Positions 42,977 to 54,800 of a stretch of 64,000 nt of DNA are shown here, in pieces. The number at the start of each line of letters is the position of its first letter. The first letter of the stretch is position 1. The stretch lies in assembly GCA_002862205.1 (NCBI GenBank), contig PKCN01000393.1, positions 1 through 64,000 on the forward strand. The letters are read 5' to 3'. The notes beneath the pieces are model-generated. The model saw only the letters and a program-made list of their open reading frames with translations, did not search any database and had not been told where the DNA came from. The position numbers were made by a program, and so were the translations under genes. The stretch comes from Planctomycetaceae bacterium. GTDB lineage: Bacteria > Planctomycetota > Planctomycetia > Pirellulales > Pirellulaceae.

Positions 42977-43840
42977 TCAAATTGTTCGCACGGTGTGGTG
43001 TAAACCTCTCCGTTGCTGGCACTTAGGGCAAAAAAACGTACTCCTCTGCGCCTGCACTATCCGCCGTATTCGGCCCTTTTTGCAGCGCAAGCAGGACTGA
43101 TCCACTCTGTCATAGACGCGGTGATAATTTTGATACCCCCCCTCCCCATTCAAAGCGTTTCGATAAGTTCCGTCGCTTAACGTGCTTCCTTCATGCTCGA
43201 TTGCCTCCATCAAAACTGCCTGAGTGGCCTGCTGTATCCGTTTCCATTGGGGTCCTGTCAGTCGATCACAGCGGGCTCTGGGGTCGATCCCCGAAAGAAA
43301 CAGAATCTCCGCTGCGTAGAGATTGCCAATCCCGGCAACCACCGCCTGATCCAGTAGGGCGACCTTGATCTCGCGTCGACTTGTTTTCAATTTGTGCTTC
43401 AAGTGTTCGTGCGTAATATTCAGTGCATCGGGCCCCAATCTGCCTTCAACTTTTACTTTCAATTCATCAGGCGAGAGCAATCTTACCGTCCCCAAGCCGC
43501 GTCGATCCCAAAACAACAACTGCTCGTTAATCCCTCCCTGTAACGTCAAACGTAACCTCAGGTGTTCGGGGCCAGGCGGATCAGCCAGCAGCACCAAACC
43601 TGTCATCCTCGGCTCGATCACGATGACATCTTCATTCGCAAGATGAATCATCACCCGCTTTCCGCGCCGCCCGATATCTACGATTTCTTGACCTCGAACT
43701 CTCCGGTCAAAGGTGCAAATGTCTGGCTCAAACAAAATCGGTCTCAATCGACATTCGGGCCGTTGCGCCCTCGTAATTTGACTACCGACCACGGGCAGTA
43801 CACCCCGACGCATGGTTTCTACTTCTGGTAATTCAGGCAA
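42977..43840 (-). CDS. mutM: Formamidopyrimidine-DNA glycosylase
   Basis: (M)PELPEVETMRRG N-terminus from TTG 43840; C-terminal zinc finger CLRCKKGRIRRIVQAQRSTFFCPKCQ. Confidence 0.95.
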   Translation of the reverse strand: MPELPEVETMRRGVLPVVGSQITRAQRPECRLRPILFEPDICTFDRRVRGQEIVDIGRRGKRVMIHLANEDVIVIEPRMTGLVLLADPPGPEHLRLRLTLQGGINEQLLFWDRRGLGTVRLLSPDELKVKVEGRLGPDALNITHEHLKHKLKTSRREIKVALLDQAVVAGIGNLYAAEILFLSGIDPRARCDRLTGPQWKRIQQATQAVLMEAIEHEGSTLSDGTYRNALNGEGGYQNYHRVYDRVDQSCLRCKKGRIRRIVQAQRSTFFCPKCQQRRGLHHTVRTI

Positions 43841-43948
43841 GGGACGATCCAAAGACAGGACATTGAATGAGCCACAGGCAGTGCAGGCCCCGCGCAAAAC
43901 ACCACCACTCTCTCGCGAAAATGATACTCGGTCGCGGGCTTGGGCATG

Positions 43949-45031
43949 TCACGAATAAACTCGACCTTCCAGACAATAGCGAGTGTCACGCATTGCATCG
44001 CCATGACATGCACCATGAAATGCTCGCCAGCCACCCAAACCGGCAAGTACAGCATCAAGTGCATCTCCCCCGGAGTCCTGCATGATCACGCGTCTGCGAT
44101 GACCGGAAATGCTGAGCGTCGAGGGGACGATTTCCTCGGCCGCACCAACCTTGCCCGACAAATCCAAGACAGACACAACTTTTGGTAGAGCCTCGATACC
44201 TCGCAGTATTTCCAAGCGGTTGGCCCGATGCACAGCAGTTGGTGGCTTGCTGCCGGATTGTTTGTAGCGTGAATGTGGCAAATTCCAACGTTTCAAAAAA
44301 CTGGCAGGGCAGGACTCGACCACAATCCGGCTTGCTGACGCCATTCTGGAATACTGGAACGGAATCACCGCGGTCCCAGCGGACTTGGAAACCGGCAACA
44401 GCACATCTCGCATTCCATGAAAAGTTTGGTAGATGATGCGATAGTGGTAACTGTCAAAAGGCGTTGAAGTTTCAATATCAGTTTTGCGGCGGATTCTTCC
44501 ACTTGAGACGATTTGACGAGCCGTCATTGACAGCTGCCGACCGAACGCGGCCGCCGGATTCTGGCCACCATCGTTCGATTCAAAGCTGGCGACCATCTCC
44601 AATTGCGCACCCCAGTCCTCGCCACCCAATTCGATCGGTAACGCAAATGGAAAATCCATCGCCCAGAGGGTATTCCGGCTATTGGTAATTTGTTCGCTCA
44701 GGTAGGTGCAAACATCACCTCGGTCATCCGAACCGGCCAATTTACCAAGCGACTTCAGTCTCTCTAAACGCAGGACCCCGGATGACCAATCGACCTCGAA
44801 GTCTGCCAACCAGGCAGTTTTTCCCGACTTGCTCGCACCGCTAAAATCGACGCCACAGACGCGTTTCAGCCTCGGGGCTTTGATTGGGTTCACTGCGGTC
44901 GCGTTGACGCCATCGGCAACTGGAGCGAGAATCGTGGGTGGTGATGTCGGCACTTGTTCTGCGGTCCTTAGGGTTTGTGGAGGGGCTGCTGATGGTCCCT
45001 TCAAGTTGTCCTGCCAGAGAATTACATCCAT
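43949..45031 (-). CDS. DUF429-like protein (predicted RNase H-like fold)
   Basis: [53 protein letters not shown] 45031 is the likeliest upstream start. Confidence 0.7.
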   Translation of the reverse strand: MDVILWQDNLKGPSAAPPQTLRTAEQVPTSPPTILAPVADGVNATAVNPIKAPRLKRVCGVDFSGASKSGKTAWLADFEVDWSSGVLRLERLKSLGKLAGSDDRGDVCTYLSEQITNSRNTLWAMDFPFALPIELGGEDWGAQLEMVASFESNDGGQNPAAAFGRQLSMTARQIVSSGRIRRKTDIETSTPFDSYHYRIIYQTFHGMRDVLLPVSKSAGTAVIPFQYSRMASASRIVVESCPASFLKRWNLPHSRYKQSGSKPPTAVHRANRLEILRGIEALPKVVSVLDLSGKVGAAEEIVPSTLSISGHRRRVIMQDSGGDALDAVLAGLGGWRAFHGACHGDAMRDTRYCLEGRVYS

Positions 45032-46253
45032 GAGCACCGTACCCGGCACGTCGAGTGCCACTGCCTCCGTTCCTGACACTCGCGGTCGTTTCGGCGATTT
45101 TGGCGGGCGATTTGTCCCTGAAACGCTGACCAAAGCGCTGGATCAGTTAGCAGAGGAATATGAAAAAGCCCAACGTGACCCCGATTTTCAGCGGGAATTG
45201 AAGGTTCTTTTGAAGACATTCGTGGGTCGCCCCAGCCCGCTCTACTTCGCACGGCGGCTCACCGAAGCAGCGGGTGGAGCCCAGATCTGGCTCAAACGCG
45301 AAGACCTGAACCACACCGGGGCGCACAAGATAAATAATACCGTTGGACAAGCTTTGCTGACACTGAGGATGGGAAAAACTCGGGTGATCGCGGAGACAGG
45401 GGCCGGCCAACACGGCGTCGCCAGCGCAACCGCTTGTGCACACTTCGGTTTGCCTTGCACGGTCTACATGGGCAGCGAGGACATTCGCCGCCAAAAACCA
45501 AATGTTTTCAGCATGAAACTGATGGGTGCCGAGATCTGCCCCGTCGAAAGTGGATCCAAAACACTGCGTGACGCAGTGAATGAAGCAATGCGAGACTGGA
45601 TGTCCTCGGTCGAAAAAACACATTACATCATCGGCAGCGCCATTGGACCCCACCCATTTCCGATGATGGTCCGTGATTTCCAGTCAGTCATTGGTCGTGA
45701 GACACGCGAACAGTGCTGCGACTCATTTGGCAGATTGCCCGACTGTGTCGTTGCCTGCGTTGGTGGCGGCAGCAATGCCGCAGGAATGTTTTATCCGTTT
45801 GTCGAAGACGAGAATGTCAAACTGGTTGGTGTAGAAGCGGGAGGACGTGGGAGTGAGCCAGGTGAACATGCTTCGCCACTCTCATTTGGTAGCCCCGGAG
45901 TTCTGCATGGCAGTTACAGCTACGTGATGCAAGATGACGATGGACAAACCTGCGATGTGCACTCGATGAGTGCCGGACTGGATTATCCGGGTGTAGGCCC
46001 CGAACACAGTTACTGGAAGGACACAGGACGCGTCACGTACTCTGACTGCGGCGATCAGGCAGCGATGGACGCTTTTGACAAACTCGCTCGTACAGAGGGA
46101 ATCATCGCAGCACTGGAAACAAGCCACGCGATAGCCAAAGCGATGGAACTTTCCAAAGATATGCCCAATGATTCACACTTGGTCGTTTGCCTTTCCGGTC
46201 GGGGCGACAAAGACGCCATGGAAATTGCCAGACTAAGGGGAGAAAATTGGTAA
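45030..46253 (+). CDS. trpB: Tryptophan synthase beta chain
   Basis: [55 protein letters not shown] 45030 favoured over ORF start 44706. Confidence 0.97.
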   Translation: MSTVPGTSSATASVPDTRGRFGDFGGRFVPETLTKALDQLAEEYEKAQRDPDFQRELKVLLKTFVGRPSPLYFARRLTEAAGGAQIWLKREDLNHTGAHKINNTVGQALLTLRMGKTRVIAETGAGQHGVASATACAHFGLPCTVYMGSEDIRRQKPNVFSMKLMGAEICPVESGSKTLRDAVNEAMRDWMSSVEKTHYIIGSAIGPHPFPMMVRDFQSVIGRETREQCCDSFGRLPDCVVACVGGGSNAAGMFYPFVEDENVKLVGVEAGGRGSEPGEHASPLSFGSPGVLHGSYSYVMQDDDGQTCDVHSMSAGLDYPGVGPEHSYWKDTGRVTYSDCGDQAAMDAFDKLARTEGIIAALETSHAIAKAMELSKDMPNDSHLVVCLSGRGDKDAMEIARLRGENW

Positions 46254-46379
46254 TTGCAACGCTCTGATCGCGTGCATTCACAGGGTTTGCAATGCGATGC
46301 AATTCTCTTTTTTCCAGTGCTCGGCAAGCATGATCAACGTGGATGCCAAGCCCTTCAACTGACCAACAACGACAAACTC

Positions 46380-47063
46380 ATGACCAAACTGACTTGGCTT
46401 AGCCACGGTGGCTGGATGATTGAAACCGGGAACCACCGGGTTCTGCTCGACCCCTTTCTCACCGAGAACCCAGCAGCCTTAATCTCTGCTGAGCAACTAC
46501 CGGATATTGATCACATTCTGATTTCGCACGGACACTTTGATCATGTTGCTGATGCTGCAACGATCGCAAATCAACACGATGCTACGATTGTCGCGATTTA
46601 CGAAATCGCCGAATGGTTCACCAACACCCAGCATGTTCAGTCAACCATAGGAATGAATATCGGAGGGCAACTGGACCTGCCTTTCGGTTCAGTGAAGATG
46701 ACCCCAGCTCTTCACAGCAGCCAACTTCCTGACGGTTCCTACGGTGGTGAACCGGCCGGTTTTCTTGTCACGATTGACAGGTCGCGCATCTACTTTGCCT
46801 GCGACACAGCCTTGTTCAGCGACATGAAACTTTATGCCGAAAATGTCGACATTGCTGTCTTACCCATCGGTGACCTGTTCACGATGGGAATCGATGATAG
46901 TGTTGCAGCGACCAAGCTGATCGGTGCCAAGAAAGTGTTGCCAGCACACTACGGGACCTGGCCCCCCATCGCTCAGGATGCAAGTCAATGGGCCGATCGC
47001 ATTCGTGGTGAGACCACAGCGGAACCAGTCGTGCTTCAAGTCGGGGAATCAATCAACCTTTGA
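46380..47063 (+). CDS. UPF0173-type metal-dependent hydrolase (metallo-beta-lactamase fold)
   Basis: LTWLSHGGWMIETGNHRVLLDPFL, ISHGHFDHVADA, DTALFSDMK, LPAHYGTWP. Confidence 0.9.
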   Translation: MTKLTWLSHGGWMIETGNHRVLLDPFLTENPAALISAEQLPDIDHILISHGHFDHVADAATIANQHDATIVAIYEIAEWFTNTQHVQSTIGMNIGGQLDLPFGSVKMTPALHSSQLPDGSYGGEPAGFLVTIDRSRIYFACDTALFSDMKLYAENVDIAVLPIGDLFTMGIDDSVAATKLIGAKKVLPAHYGTWPPIAQDASQWADRIRGETTAEPVVLQVGESINL

Positions 47064-47164
47064 GCTTCGTTGGTGAATGACCTGGGGCATCGAAGAACGG
47101 CTGGCATCACCGTGGATAGCTCAAGTAGAATCGACCGGCGAAAACATGGCGGGCGACAAGTTGT

Positions 47165-48601
47165 TCATACCAGAATTTCCTGAACGACCTTCGCTTCTTC
47201 CACGCCCGTGAGACGCATATTCAGTCCCTGAAACCTGACGCTGAATTTCTCGTGATCAATGCCCAATGAGTGCAGAATGGTGGCATGCAAATCTCTCACA
47301 TGCACAGGATTCTCGGTAACAGAAAGCCCAAGATCGTCTGTTGCTCCATAGCTGATACCGGGCTTCACTCCTCCGCCTGCCATCCAGAGGGTATATGCGT
47401 CAATAAAATGGTCACGGCCACCAACCTTCTTGTTGCGTGTCTCGCCCATCGGCGTACGCCCAAATTCTCCCGTCCAGACAACCAACGTCTCATCCAACAA
47501 TCCGCGTTCTTCCAAATCCTGAATCAACGCGGCCGACGCCTGATCAACCTGCTTGCAACAATTTTCCAAATCTTGCCCAAGGGTCTGGCCGGGACCACCG
47601 TGATGATCCCAGTCCGTATGGTACAGCTGCACAAACCGGACGCCACGCTCGACCAATCGCCGGGCAAGCAGGCAATTATTTGCATACGACGCGCCGCCGG
47701 CCTGGGCCCCATATCGGTCGAGAGTTTGTTGATTTTCATCTCCGATATCCATCAACTCCGGGGCGCTGCTTTGCATCCTGTAGGCCATCTCGTATGCCGC
47801 TATTCGAGTCTCGATCTCGCGATCACCGGTAGCTGCGAGTCTTTGACGATTCAACTCAGCGACCGCATCGTGGAAATCCCGGGTACGTTGCCCACGAAAA
47901 TTCATGGGACTTGTAAGATTTACGATCGGATCTCCCGAACTTCGAAACGGGACCCCTTGGTGTTTGGAAGGCAGAAAACCACTCGACCACAGTGCAGCAC
48001 CCGCTCGTGGCCCGCGAGGCCCGGATTGAAGCACCACAAAACCGGGCAGATTTTCACATTCACTTCCAATCCCATAGGTCACCCATGACCCCATGCTCGG
48101 TCGCCCTGGCTGGGGTGTGCCAGAGTTCATGAAGATCTTTGCTGGACCATGGTTAAAGACATCTGTGTTCATCCCATGCACAAAACAGAGTTTATCTGCG
48201 ATTTTTTGATGAAACGGTAACAATTCACTGATTTCGATACCCGATTCGCCACATCTTGTGAACTTCCTTGCACTACCGAGCAGCTTGGCATCTTTTCCAA
48301 GAAACGAAAATCGTTTCCCTTCAATGAACTCTTTTGGCGTTTGTTTGCCATGAAATTCATTCAGCTTTGGTTTGTGAGAAAACAATTCCAACTGACTTGG
48401 ACCGCCGGCCATGAATAGCACAATGACATTTTTTGCCCTGGCAGGATGATGCAGCACACCAAGACTGCCGCTTGTCCCGGCGGCTGATGAGCTACTGCGA
48501 TTGATCATTTGTGTCAGCGCAATGCTTCCCAAGCCGACCCCACAGTCTCGGAACAACTGGCGTCGTGTAGCAAGGCGTGAGCGTTGCGCGTCGTGATCCA
48601 T
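47165..48601 (-). CDS. DUF1501 domain-containing protein
   Basis: TAT-like N-terminus; NVIVLFMAGGPSQLELFSHKP, WTGEFGRTPMGETRNKKVGGRDHF. Confidence 0.95.
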   Translation of the reverse strand: MDHDAQRSRLATRRQLFRDCGVGLGSIALTQMINRSSSSAAGTSGSLGVLHHPARAKNVIVLFMAGGPSQLELFSHKPKLNEFHGKQTPKEFIEGKRFSFLGKDAKLLGSARKFTRCGESGIEISELLPFHQKIADKLCFVHGMNTDVFNHGPAKIFMNSGTPQPGRPSMGSWVTYGIGSECENLPGFVVLQSGPRGPRAGAALWSSGFLPSKHQGVPFRSSGDPIVNLTSPMNFRGQRTRDFHDAVAELNRQRLAATGDREIETRIAAYEMAYRMQSSAPELMDIGDENQQTLDRYGAQAGGASYANNCLLARRLVERGVRFVQLYHTDWDHHGGPGQTLGQDLENCCKQVDQASAALIQDLEERGLLDETLVVWTGEFGRTPMGETRNKKVGGRDHFIDAYTLWMAGGGVKPGISYGATDDLGLSVTENPVHVRDLHATILHSLGIDHEKFSVRFQGLNMRLTGVEEAKVVQEILV

Positions 48602-48603
48602 CT

Positions 48604-51474
48604 TTATTCTCGTGTTATGAATTCATCAAGGTTCATCAATACCCGTGCAGTCGCTATCCACGCAAACAGCGATGCCTTCGACTCTGATCCAACGTTGCTC
48701 ATCTTAAATTCACGTCGCTGATCAACGATGAACTCTTCCAGAAAAACCAGTTCCTCGGGTGAGGGGGTTCGGCATAAAGCAAGGCGAAACATGTATTGCA
48801 ATCGCACTTTCATATCACCCTTCTGGGAGACAGCACGAGCAGCAAGAGCCTCAGCCAACTCGAACAACCCCGGATCATTCGCAACCATCAATGATTGCAG
48901 GGGCGTATTCGAACGTCCCCGTCGAGTACACGTCACATTGAATCTTGGAGCATCAAAGGCCGTCAGCATTGGATGAGGTGAACTGCGATAGAAGAAGGTG
49001 TACATCGTTCGGCGGAATCGATCAGGGCCCTGACTTGTAGGCCAGCTTTTTTTCTTTTGTGTGAACGCATAAACACCTGCAGGCTGGGGTGGGTAGACAG
49101 ATGGCCCACCCACCATTGGTGACAACTTCCCAGAAGCAGACAGAGCAAGATCACGCACAATCTCCGCATCAACTCGCAATCGATTCTGCCGTCCCAATAA
49201 ACGATTCAAGAGATCTTTTTGCTGAAGATCCACGCGAACATCAGAAGTTTGGCGGTAAGTCGCTGAGGTAACCATCAGTCTCTGTATACGTTTTCGCGAC
49301 CAACCACATTCGACAAACTCCGCTGCCAACCAATCCAACAAACGCGAGTGAGAGGGTACAGCCCCCTGCATCCCGAAGTCCTCGACGGTTTCGACCAATC
49401 CGACACCAAAGAACTTTTGCCACATGCGGTTGACGACGACACGAGGAGTAAGCGGATTCCCAGAGTCGACCAACCACCGAGCCAAATCGAGTCGGTTCAG
49501 TCGCTGCTCTGACTCTGGCCACGGGTGCAAATCGCTGAGCACCGCACTCTCAACAAGCTCAGCCGGACGAAGAAAGTCGCCTCGAGTCAGAAGATGGGTC
49601 GCTCGAGGTTTTTCAAGCTCGCGCATCACCATCGACTTGATCCGAGCAGCTTCAAGCGTCTTCTTTCTTGCCTGCAGAGCATTTCGACGCACCGCAATCA
49701 AATCCGCTCCCGCAGGGCGAGTCGGTGAACTCGATAACTGAAAACGCCCAAGATTATAGGGATGAGTACCTTGATTGAACCTCATTCGCAAACGTAATTG
49801 GGTAGGCCTTTCAAATACGATTGGTTTTGCCAGCAGGAATTTCGCCCAATGCGATACGTTGCCTTTCTGGTTGGTACTGATTGCCCAGCCACTCTTCGGG
49901 TCGCTATCAACTGCAAACGAAACATCATGCCGACTTTGTGAGTAATCAGCAATCGCTAACGGTTCCAGTTGGATACGATTACCGTCGGCATCTTCAAATT
50001 GCAGATCGACCATAACGAAGTTGCCATTGCTGGCGCGTCCAGGCCCACCTTTGGGCAAGGTCTCGTGTGGCAATACATTGATCTGGAAAGCTGCCAACTT
50101 TCCTTTTTCCGCTCGGTACAGAATATCGTAAGTATCTTCGATCGCGTTGGGACCACTTACCAGCAAGGATTGATCCGGCAACGTTTCGAAAATGGCTTTG
50201 GATGCTGCCGTCGATTCAATCGGGGTCAGCACGGTCCATTTCTCGGGCTCCACCGCTTCCGCATCGACTCGCTGCTTCTCTTCAATTTTCAACGCCGACA
50301 ATTGACGGTCCAGATCTGCAATTTCGTCCGCATGAGGGTCAAGTGTGGTGACCTCCGGACCACGGTTATTCCGATCGACCGTGTTATTGAAAAAGGCAAA
50401 CAGGCTGTAATAGTCGCGTTGACTGACAGGATCAAATTTGTGGTTGTGGCACTGGGCACACCCAACGGTCAAAGCCAACCACACCGTCCCGGTGGTGTTT
50501 GTTCTATCAATCACTGACTCAACTCTGAATTGTTCCGCATCCGTTCCACCCTCCTCGTTGATCAGAGTATTCCGGTGAAATCCAGTGGCTGTGATTTGGT
50601 CAATCGTCGGCTCTGGCAACAAGTCACCGGCTAATTGTTGAACAGTAAATTCATCGAATGGCATATCTTCATTAATCGCACCAATCACCCAATCACGATA
50701 CGGCCACATGACCCGCGCATTATCAAAGGTGTAGCCGTTCGAATCAGCATATCTCGCCTGATCAAGCCAATGACGTCCCCAGCGCTCACCGTAGTGTTCG
50801 GACCTCAACAGTTCATCGACCACTGATTCGTAGGCAGTTGGTGAATCATCATCCACAAACGCATCAACCTGTGCCGGTGTCGGTAACAAACCGATCAAGT
50901 CAATGTACACGCGTTTAATCAATACCGATCGTTCCGCTTGCTTCGAGGCCTGAAGACCCCGATCCTGAAGTTGCTTGAGGATGAATTGGTCGATCGGATT
51001 CCGGCACCATGAATCATCTGCAATCGGTGGCGGTGCTGGTTTCGCCACAGGCTCAAACGCCCAATGCTTCTGGTACTCCGCCCCCTGATCAATCCACTTT
51101 TTCAAAATTGCTTTTTCTTGCTGATCAAGTTGACCACTGTGAGGAGGAGGCATCACCAAGTCATCATCCATCGCCTCCAGGCGTCGCACCAATTCGGAAT
51201 CGCTTGAATCTCCCGGACGGATAACTCCTCCGCGGATCGCATTCTCACGCACGTCGAGTCTCAAGCCTGCTTCACGATGCTCGTGATCTGGTCCATGACA
51301 CGCAAAACAGTGCTCTGACAGAATGGCACGAACATCTCGGTTGTAATGAATCCCTGCTACAACAGAATCTTCTGCCTGCGCACAAAAAACGACACCAAAG
51401 GCCATGGCACCCCATGAAAACAGCCTGAAAAAGGTTGCTCGATCGCTCACAAATTTACTCGTGAATATGGCCAA
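48604..51474 (-). CDS. PSCyt1/PSCyt2 (DUF1549)/PSD1 (DUF1553) planctomycete cytochrome C-type protein
   Basis: ILSEHCFACHGPDHEHREAGLRLD, FDEFTVQQLAGDLLPEPT, NRMWQKFFGVGLVETVEDFG. Confidence 0.96.
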   Translation of the reverse strand: MAIFTSKFVSDRATFFRLFSWGAMAFGVVFCAQAEDSVVAGIHYNRDVRAILSEHCFACHGPDHEHREAGLRLDVRENAIRGGVIRPGDSSDSELVRRLEAMDDDLVMPPPHSGQLDQQEKAILKKWIDQGAEYQKHWAFEPVAKPAPPPIADDSWCRNPIDQFILKQLQDRGLQASKQAERSVLIKRVYIDLIGLLPTPAQVDAFVDDDSPTAYESVVDELLRSEHYGERWGRHWLDQARYADSNGYTFDNARVMWPYRDWVIGAINEDMPFDEFTVQQLAGDLLPEPTIDQITATGFHRNTLINEEGGTDAEQFRVESVIDRTNTTGTVWLALTVGCAQCHNHKFDPVSQRDYYSLFAFFNNTVDRNNRGPEVTTLDPHADEIADLDRQLSALKIEEKQRVDAEAVEPEKWTVLTPIESTAASKAIFETLPDQSLLVSGPNAIEDTYDILYRAEKGKLAAFQINVLPHETLPKGGPGRASNGNFVMVDLQFEDADGNRIQLEPLAIADYSQSRHDVSFAVDSDPKSGWAISTNQKGNVSHWAKFLLAKPIVFERPTQLRLRMRFNQGTHPYNLGRFQLSSSPTRPAGADLIAVRRNALQARKKTLEAARIKSMVMRELEKPRATHLLTRGDFLRPAELVESAVLSDLHPWPESEQRLNRLDLARWLVDSGNPLTPRVVVNRMWQKFFGVGLVETVEDFGMQGAVPSHSRLLDWLAAEFVECGWSRKRIQRLMVTSATYRQTSDVRVDLQQKDLLNRLLGRQNRLRVDAEIVRDLALSASGKLSPMVGGPSVYPPQPAGVYAFTQKKKSWPTSQGPDRFRRTMYTFFYRSSPHPMLTAFDAPRFNVTCTRRGRSNTPLQSLMVANDPGLFELAEALAARAVSQKGDMKVRLQYMFRLALCRTPSPEELVFLEEFIVDQRREFKMSNVGSESKASLFAWIATARVLMNLDEFITRE

Positions 51475-51792
51475 AAAGAATGAATGATTGAATCCGTTGA
51501 AGAACGGGCATCAACAGCAGCTATCGCGTGTGCCCAAAGAAGCCTGCCCAGCCTCTCCACAATTATAGATGAGCTTGGTGCTCTTCGCTTGCGCATCATG
51601 AGCGGCAACCAATACACCGTAATTACTCAATCAGCGATTCAATCGTAGGCAGTAGGGCCTGAACTTTGATTTGGTTCCCGTGCTTCATCTGACAAGTCTG
51701 CTTCCCTCGTTTCCGTAAAACTATGCGTACAACGAGGAATGGCAATCAGCTTGTGGTAGGCTGATTGCTCCCTGAAGCCTCCTGCTGAGTTG

Positions 51793-51824
51793 CACTCACC
51801 CATCACTCACCCATCACTCACCCA
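51793..51824. repeat. 11-bp tandem repeat (cactcacccat), about 2.9 copies, just upstream of the FG-GAP/sialidase gene
   Basis: cactcacccat x2 plus cactcaccca; ends 12 bp before the ATG at 51837. Confidence 0.95.
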
Positions 51825-51836
51825 CCAACGTTCCTC

Positions 51837-54800
51837 ATGAAACCTGCTTCGACCATGCTCTTGAATTTCACTCGATGCATCATCGCATGGATGGTGTTTC
51901 CCAACCTGCCGGTTTTTGCGGCAGAAGTCGGCGACAAACGTGAGTGGAAATTGAATCCACTTGAATACAACAATCCTGGCCTGAAGGTTGATTTGGGTGT
52001 TGGTCTGTGGGCATGGCCAATGCCGATGGATTACGACAAGGATGGAGACATGGACTTGCTGGTCGCCTGTCCGGACAAACCCTCAAACGGCGTCTTTTTT
52101 TTCGAAAACGGAACACAGGATCCAAAAGATTCCAAGCCCGTTTTCAAGCCGGCTGTGCGACTCGGCAAGACAACCCACAATTTTCAAGTGAGCTATGTCA
52201 AGGGACAACCTCGCATTCTGAAACCAGGCTACGAATTCCCTCGTGATCCAGTTACTGGAAAATTCGATTTCTCCAAGCCCGTCAAAATCTACCCCCGCAG
52301 CAATATTCATGACCAAAACGTGCGCGCGAACATGTGGCGTTACGTCGATTACGATGGTGACGGTGATCAGGATTTGATCGTCGGGGTCGGTGACTGGACA
52401 GACTACGGGTGGGACGACGCGTTTGATCGGACAGGTAAATGGAAGAATGGACCATTACACGGTTACATTTACCTGATCAGCAACGAAGGATCAGATCAAC
52501 GTCCCGCATATACCGATCATCCCAAAAGGATCACCGCCGGTGACAGCGTGATCGATGTCTATGGCTGGCCGTCACCGAACTTTGCTGACTTTGATGGTGA
52601 CGGTGATCTTGACCTGCTGTGCGGTGAATTTCTTGACGGGTTCACCTATTTTCAAAATACGGGATCCCGTTCAAAGCCTCGTTACTCAGCTGGACAAAAA
52701 CTGCTCAACCGTGATCACGCTCCGTTGACCATGGACTTGCAGATGATCACCCCTACCGCAATTGATTGGGACAAGGATGGGGACATTGACTTGATCACAG
52801 GCGATGAGGACGGACGGGTCGCTTTGCTTGAGAATACAGGTGAACTCCGCTCTGGTGTACCACTGTTTGAAATGCCATTTTATTTTCAGCAGGAAGCTGA
52901 CTCCCTCAAATTTGGTGCTCTTGCCACTCCTTTCGCATTTGACTGGGACAAGGATGGTGATGAAGACATTCTGTGCGGAAATACAGCTGGCTACATTGGC
53001 ATCTTCGAGAATCTTGGTACCGCCGAAAACGGGTCCCCAAAATGGTCTGCTCCCAGACGACTACAAATAACTTCGAACAACTCTGATCAGCCCGAAACAT
53101 TTCGAGTGATGGCGGGCTCCAACGGCTCAATCCAAGGGCCTTGTGAAGCCAAATGGGGTTACACCACACTCTCAGTGGCTGACTGGAACGGGGACAGCAA
53201 TCCTGACATCATTTACAATTCAATATGGGCAAAAATTGGACTACTGACTGGTTCGCCAAGTGGACTGAGAGCTGCCGATTTATCTTCCAGCAAACCGGAA
53301 GCACCACCCCGCTGGTATTGGTGGAACCAGCCATCAACCGCAGCGCTTAGCCAATGGCGCACCACTCCGGTTGCGATTGATTTTGATCGCGACTCAAAGC
53401 TTGATCTTCTCGCACTCGACCAACAGGGCTTCCTGACTCTCCGGCCACATGGCAAAACAGCAGCACGTATTTTCGTCGATGAAAACAACCAGCTTATTCG
53501 ACTCAATCCGAAATCTTGTGGCAGCTCCGGTCGAATCAAATTGGCTGTCGTTGACTGGGACGGAGATGGACGACTGGATCTTCTTGTCAATTCAGAAAAT
53601 GCAACGTGGTACCGCAATTGCGCTGATCGCAAAGACAAGATTGTCCTCAAGAAAGTTGGAAATCTCGCCCGTCGTAATGTTGCTGGGCACACATCCAGCC
53701 CGGCGGTGTGTGACTTTGATAACGACCAAAAACCTGACCTGTTGGTGGGGTCTGAGAATGGACGGATCTACCATATCAAACACGATGACTGCATTACCTA
53801 TACGCCACAGGAACTGCGAGCGGTCGAGCCAAAGAACAATGGGCAACCCCGGTTTGCGGGACTTGTCAAAGAAGAATTCGTATTCACGAAATCCAAGTTC
53901 CCACAATGCCATGCCTCAACCATTTGCCAAACCAACCGGGGCCTTGTGGTTGCCTGGTTTGGTGGCACTCGTGAAAAAGACAAGGATGTGGGGATCTGGG
54001 TTTCCTATCACGATGGAAATCGCTGGAGCAGTCCCAAAGAATGGGCCAATGGCATTCAGCATGAGAGTCTGAGATATCCCTGCTGGAATCCTGTTCTGTT
54101 TCAGGCGGAAGAGAATGGTCCGACCACCCTGTTCTTCAAAGTGGGCCCTGACCCTCGTTCATGGTGGGGCGAAGTCATTTTCAGCTACGACCATGGACGA
54201 ACATTTCGCGATCGCCAACGACTCCCTGAAGGCATCGATGGACCAGTGCGATGCAAGCCCATGCTGCTTGCTGATAATACAATGCTGTGTGGTTCGTCCA
54301 CCGAACATGACGGTTGGCGAGTCCACTTCGAAAAAGTCTCAATCGAAAACGGCAAGCTTACGGGTATCTGGAAGCGCATTGGCCCGATCAATGAATCAAG
54401 CCAGTTCAATGCAATTCAACCAACATTCCTGAAGCATGCTGATGGCCGTATCCAAGTTCTATGCAGAACCAAAGAGAGTGTCATCAGCACCAGTTTTTCC
54501 AAAGACGAGGGCGAAACATGGTCAACCATGCAAGCCACGAACCTCCCCAACCCCAATTCAGGAATTGAGGTGGTTACCCTTCAGGATGGGCGACACCTTA
54601 TGATCTACAATCACCTCGGCTCCCGAAAAACAGAATGGGGGCGCAGGGGACTCTTGAACCTTGCAATCTCTGACGACGGTATCCAATGGAGAAAAGTTGC
54701 TGTTCTTGAGCAGGAAGAAAATCAGGAATTCAGTTATCCCGCCATCATTCAAACCCAGGACGGCATGGTTCATATGACCTACACGTGGAAGCGACAACGC

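Noticed and set aside
44706-45029. 108-residue N-terminal extension of TrpB
   Set aside because: TrpB homology begins just after ATG 45030; the extension is antisense to the DUF429-like gene.
47270-48088. 272-aa plus-strand ORF
   Set aside because: Antisense to the DUF1501 gene; no domain signal.
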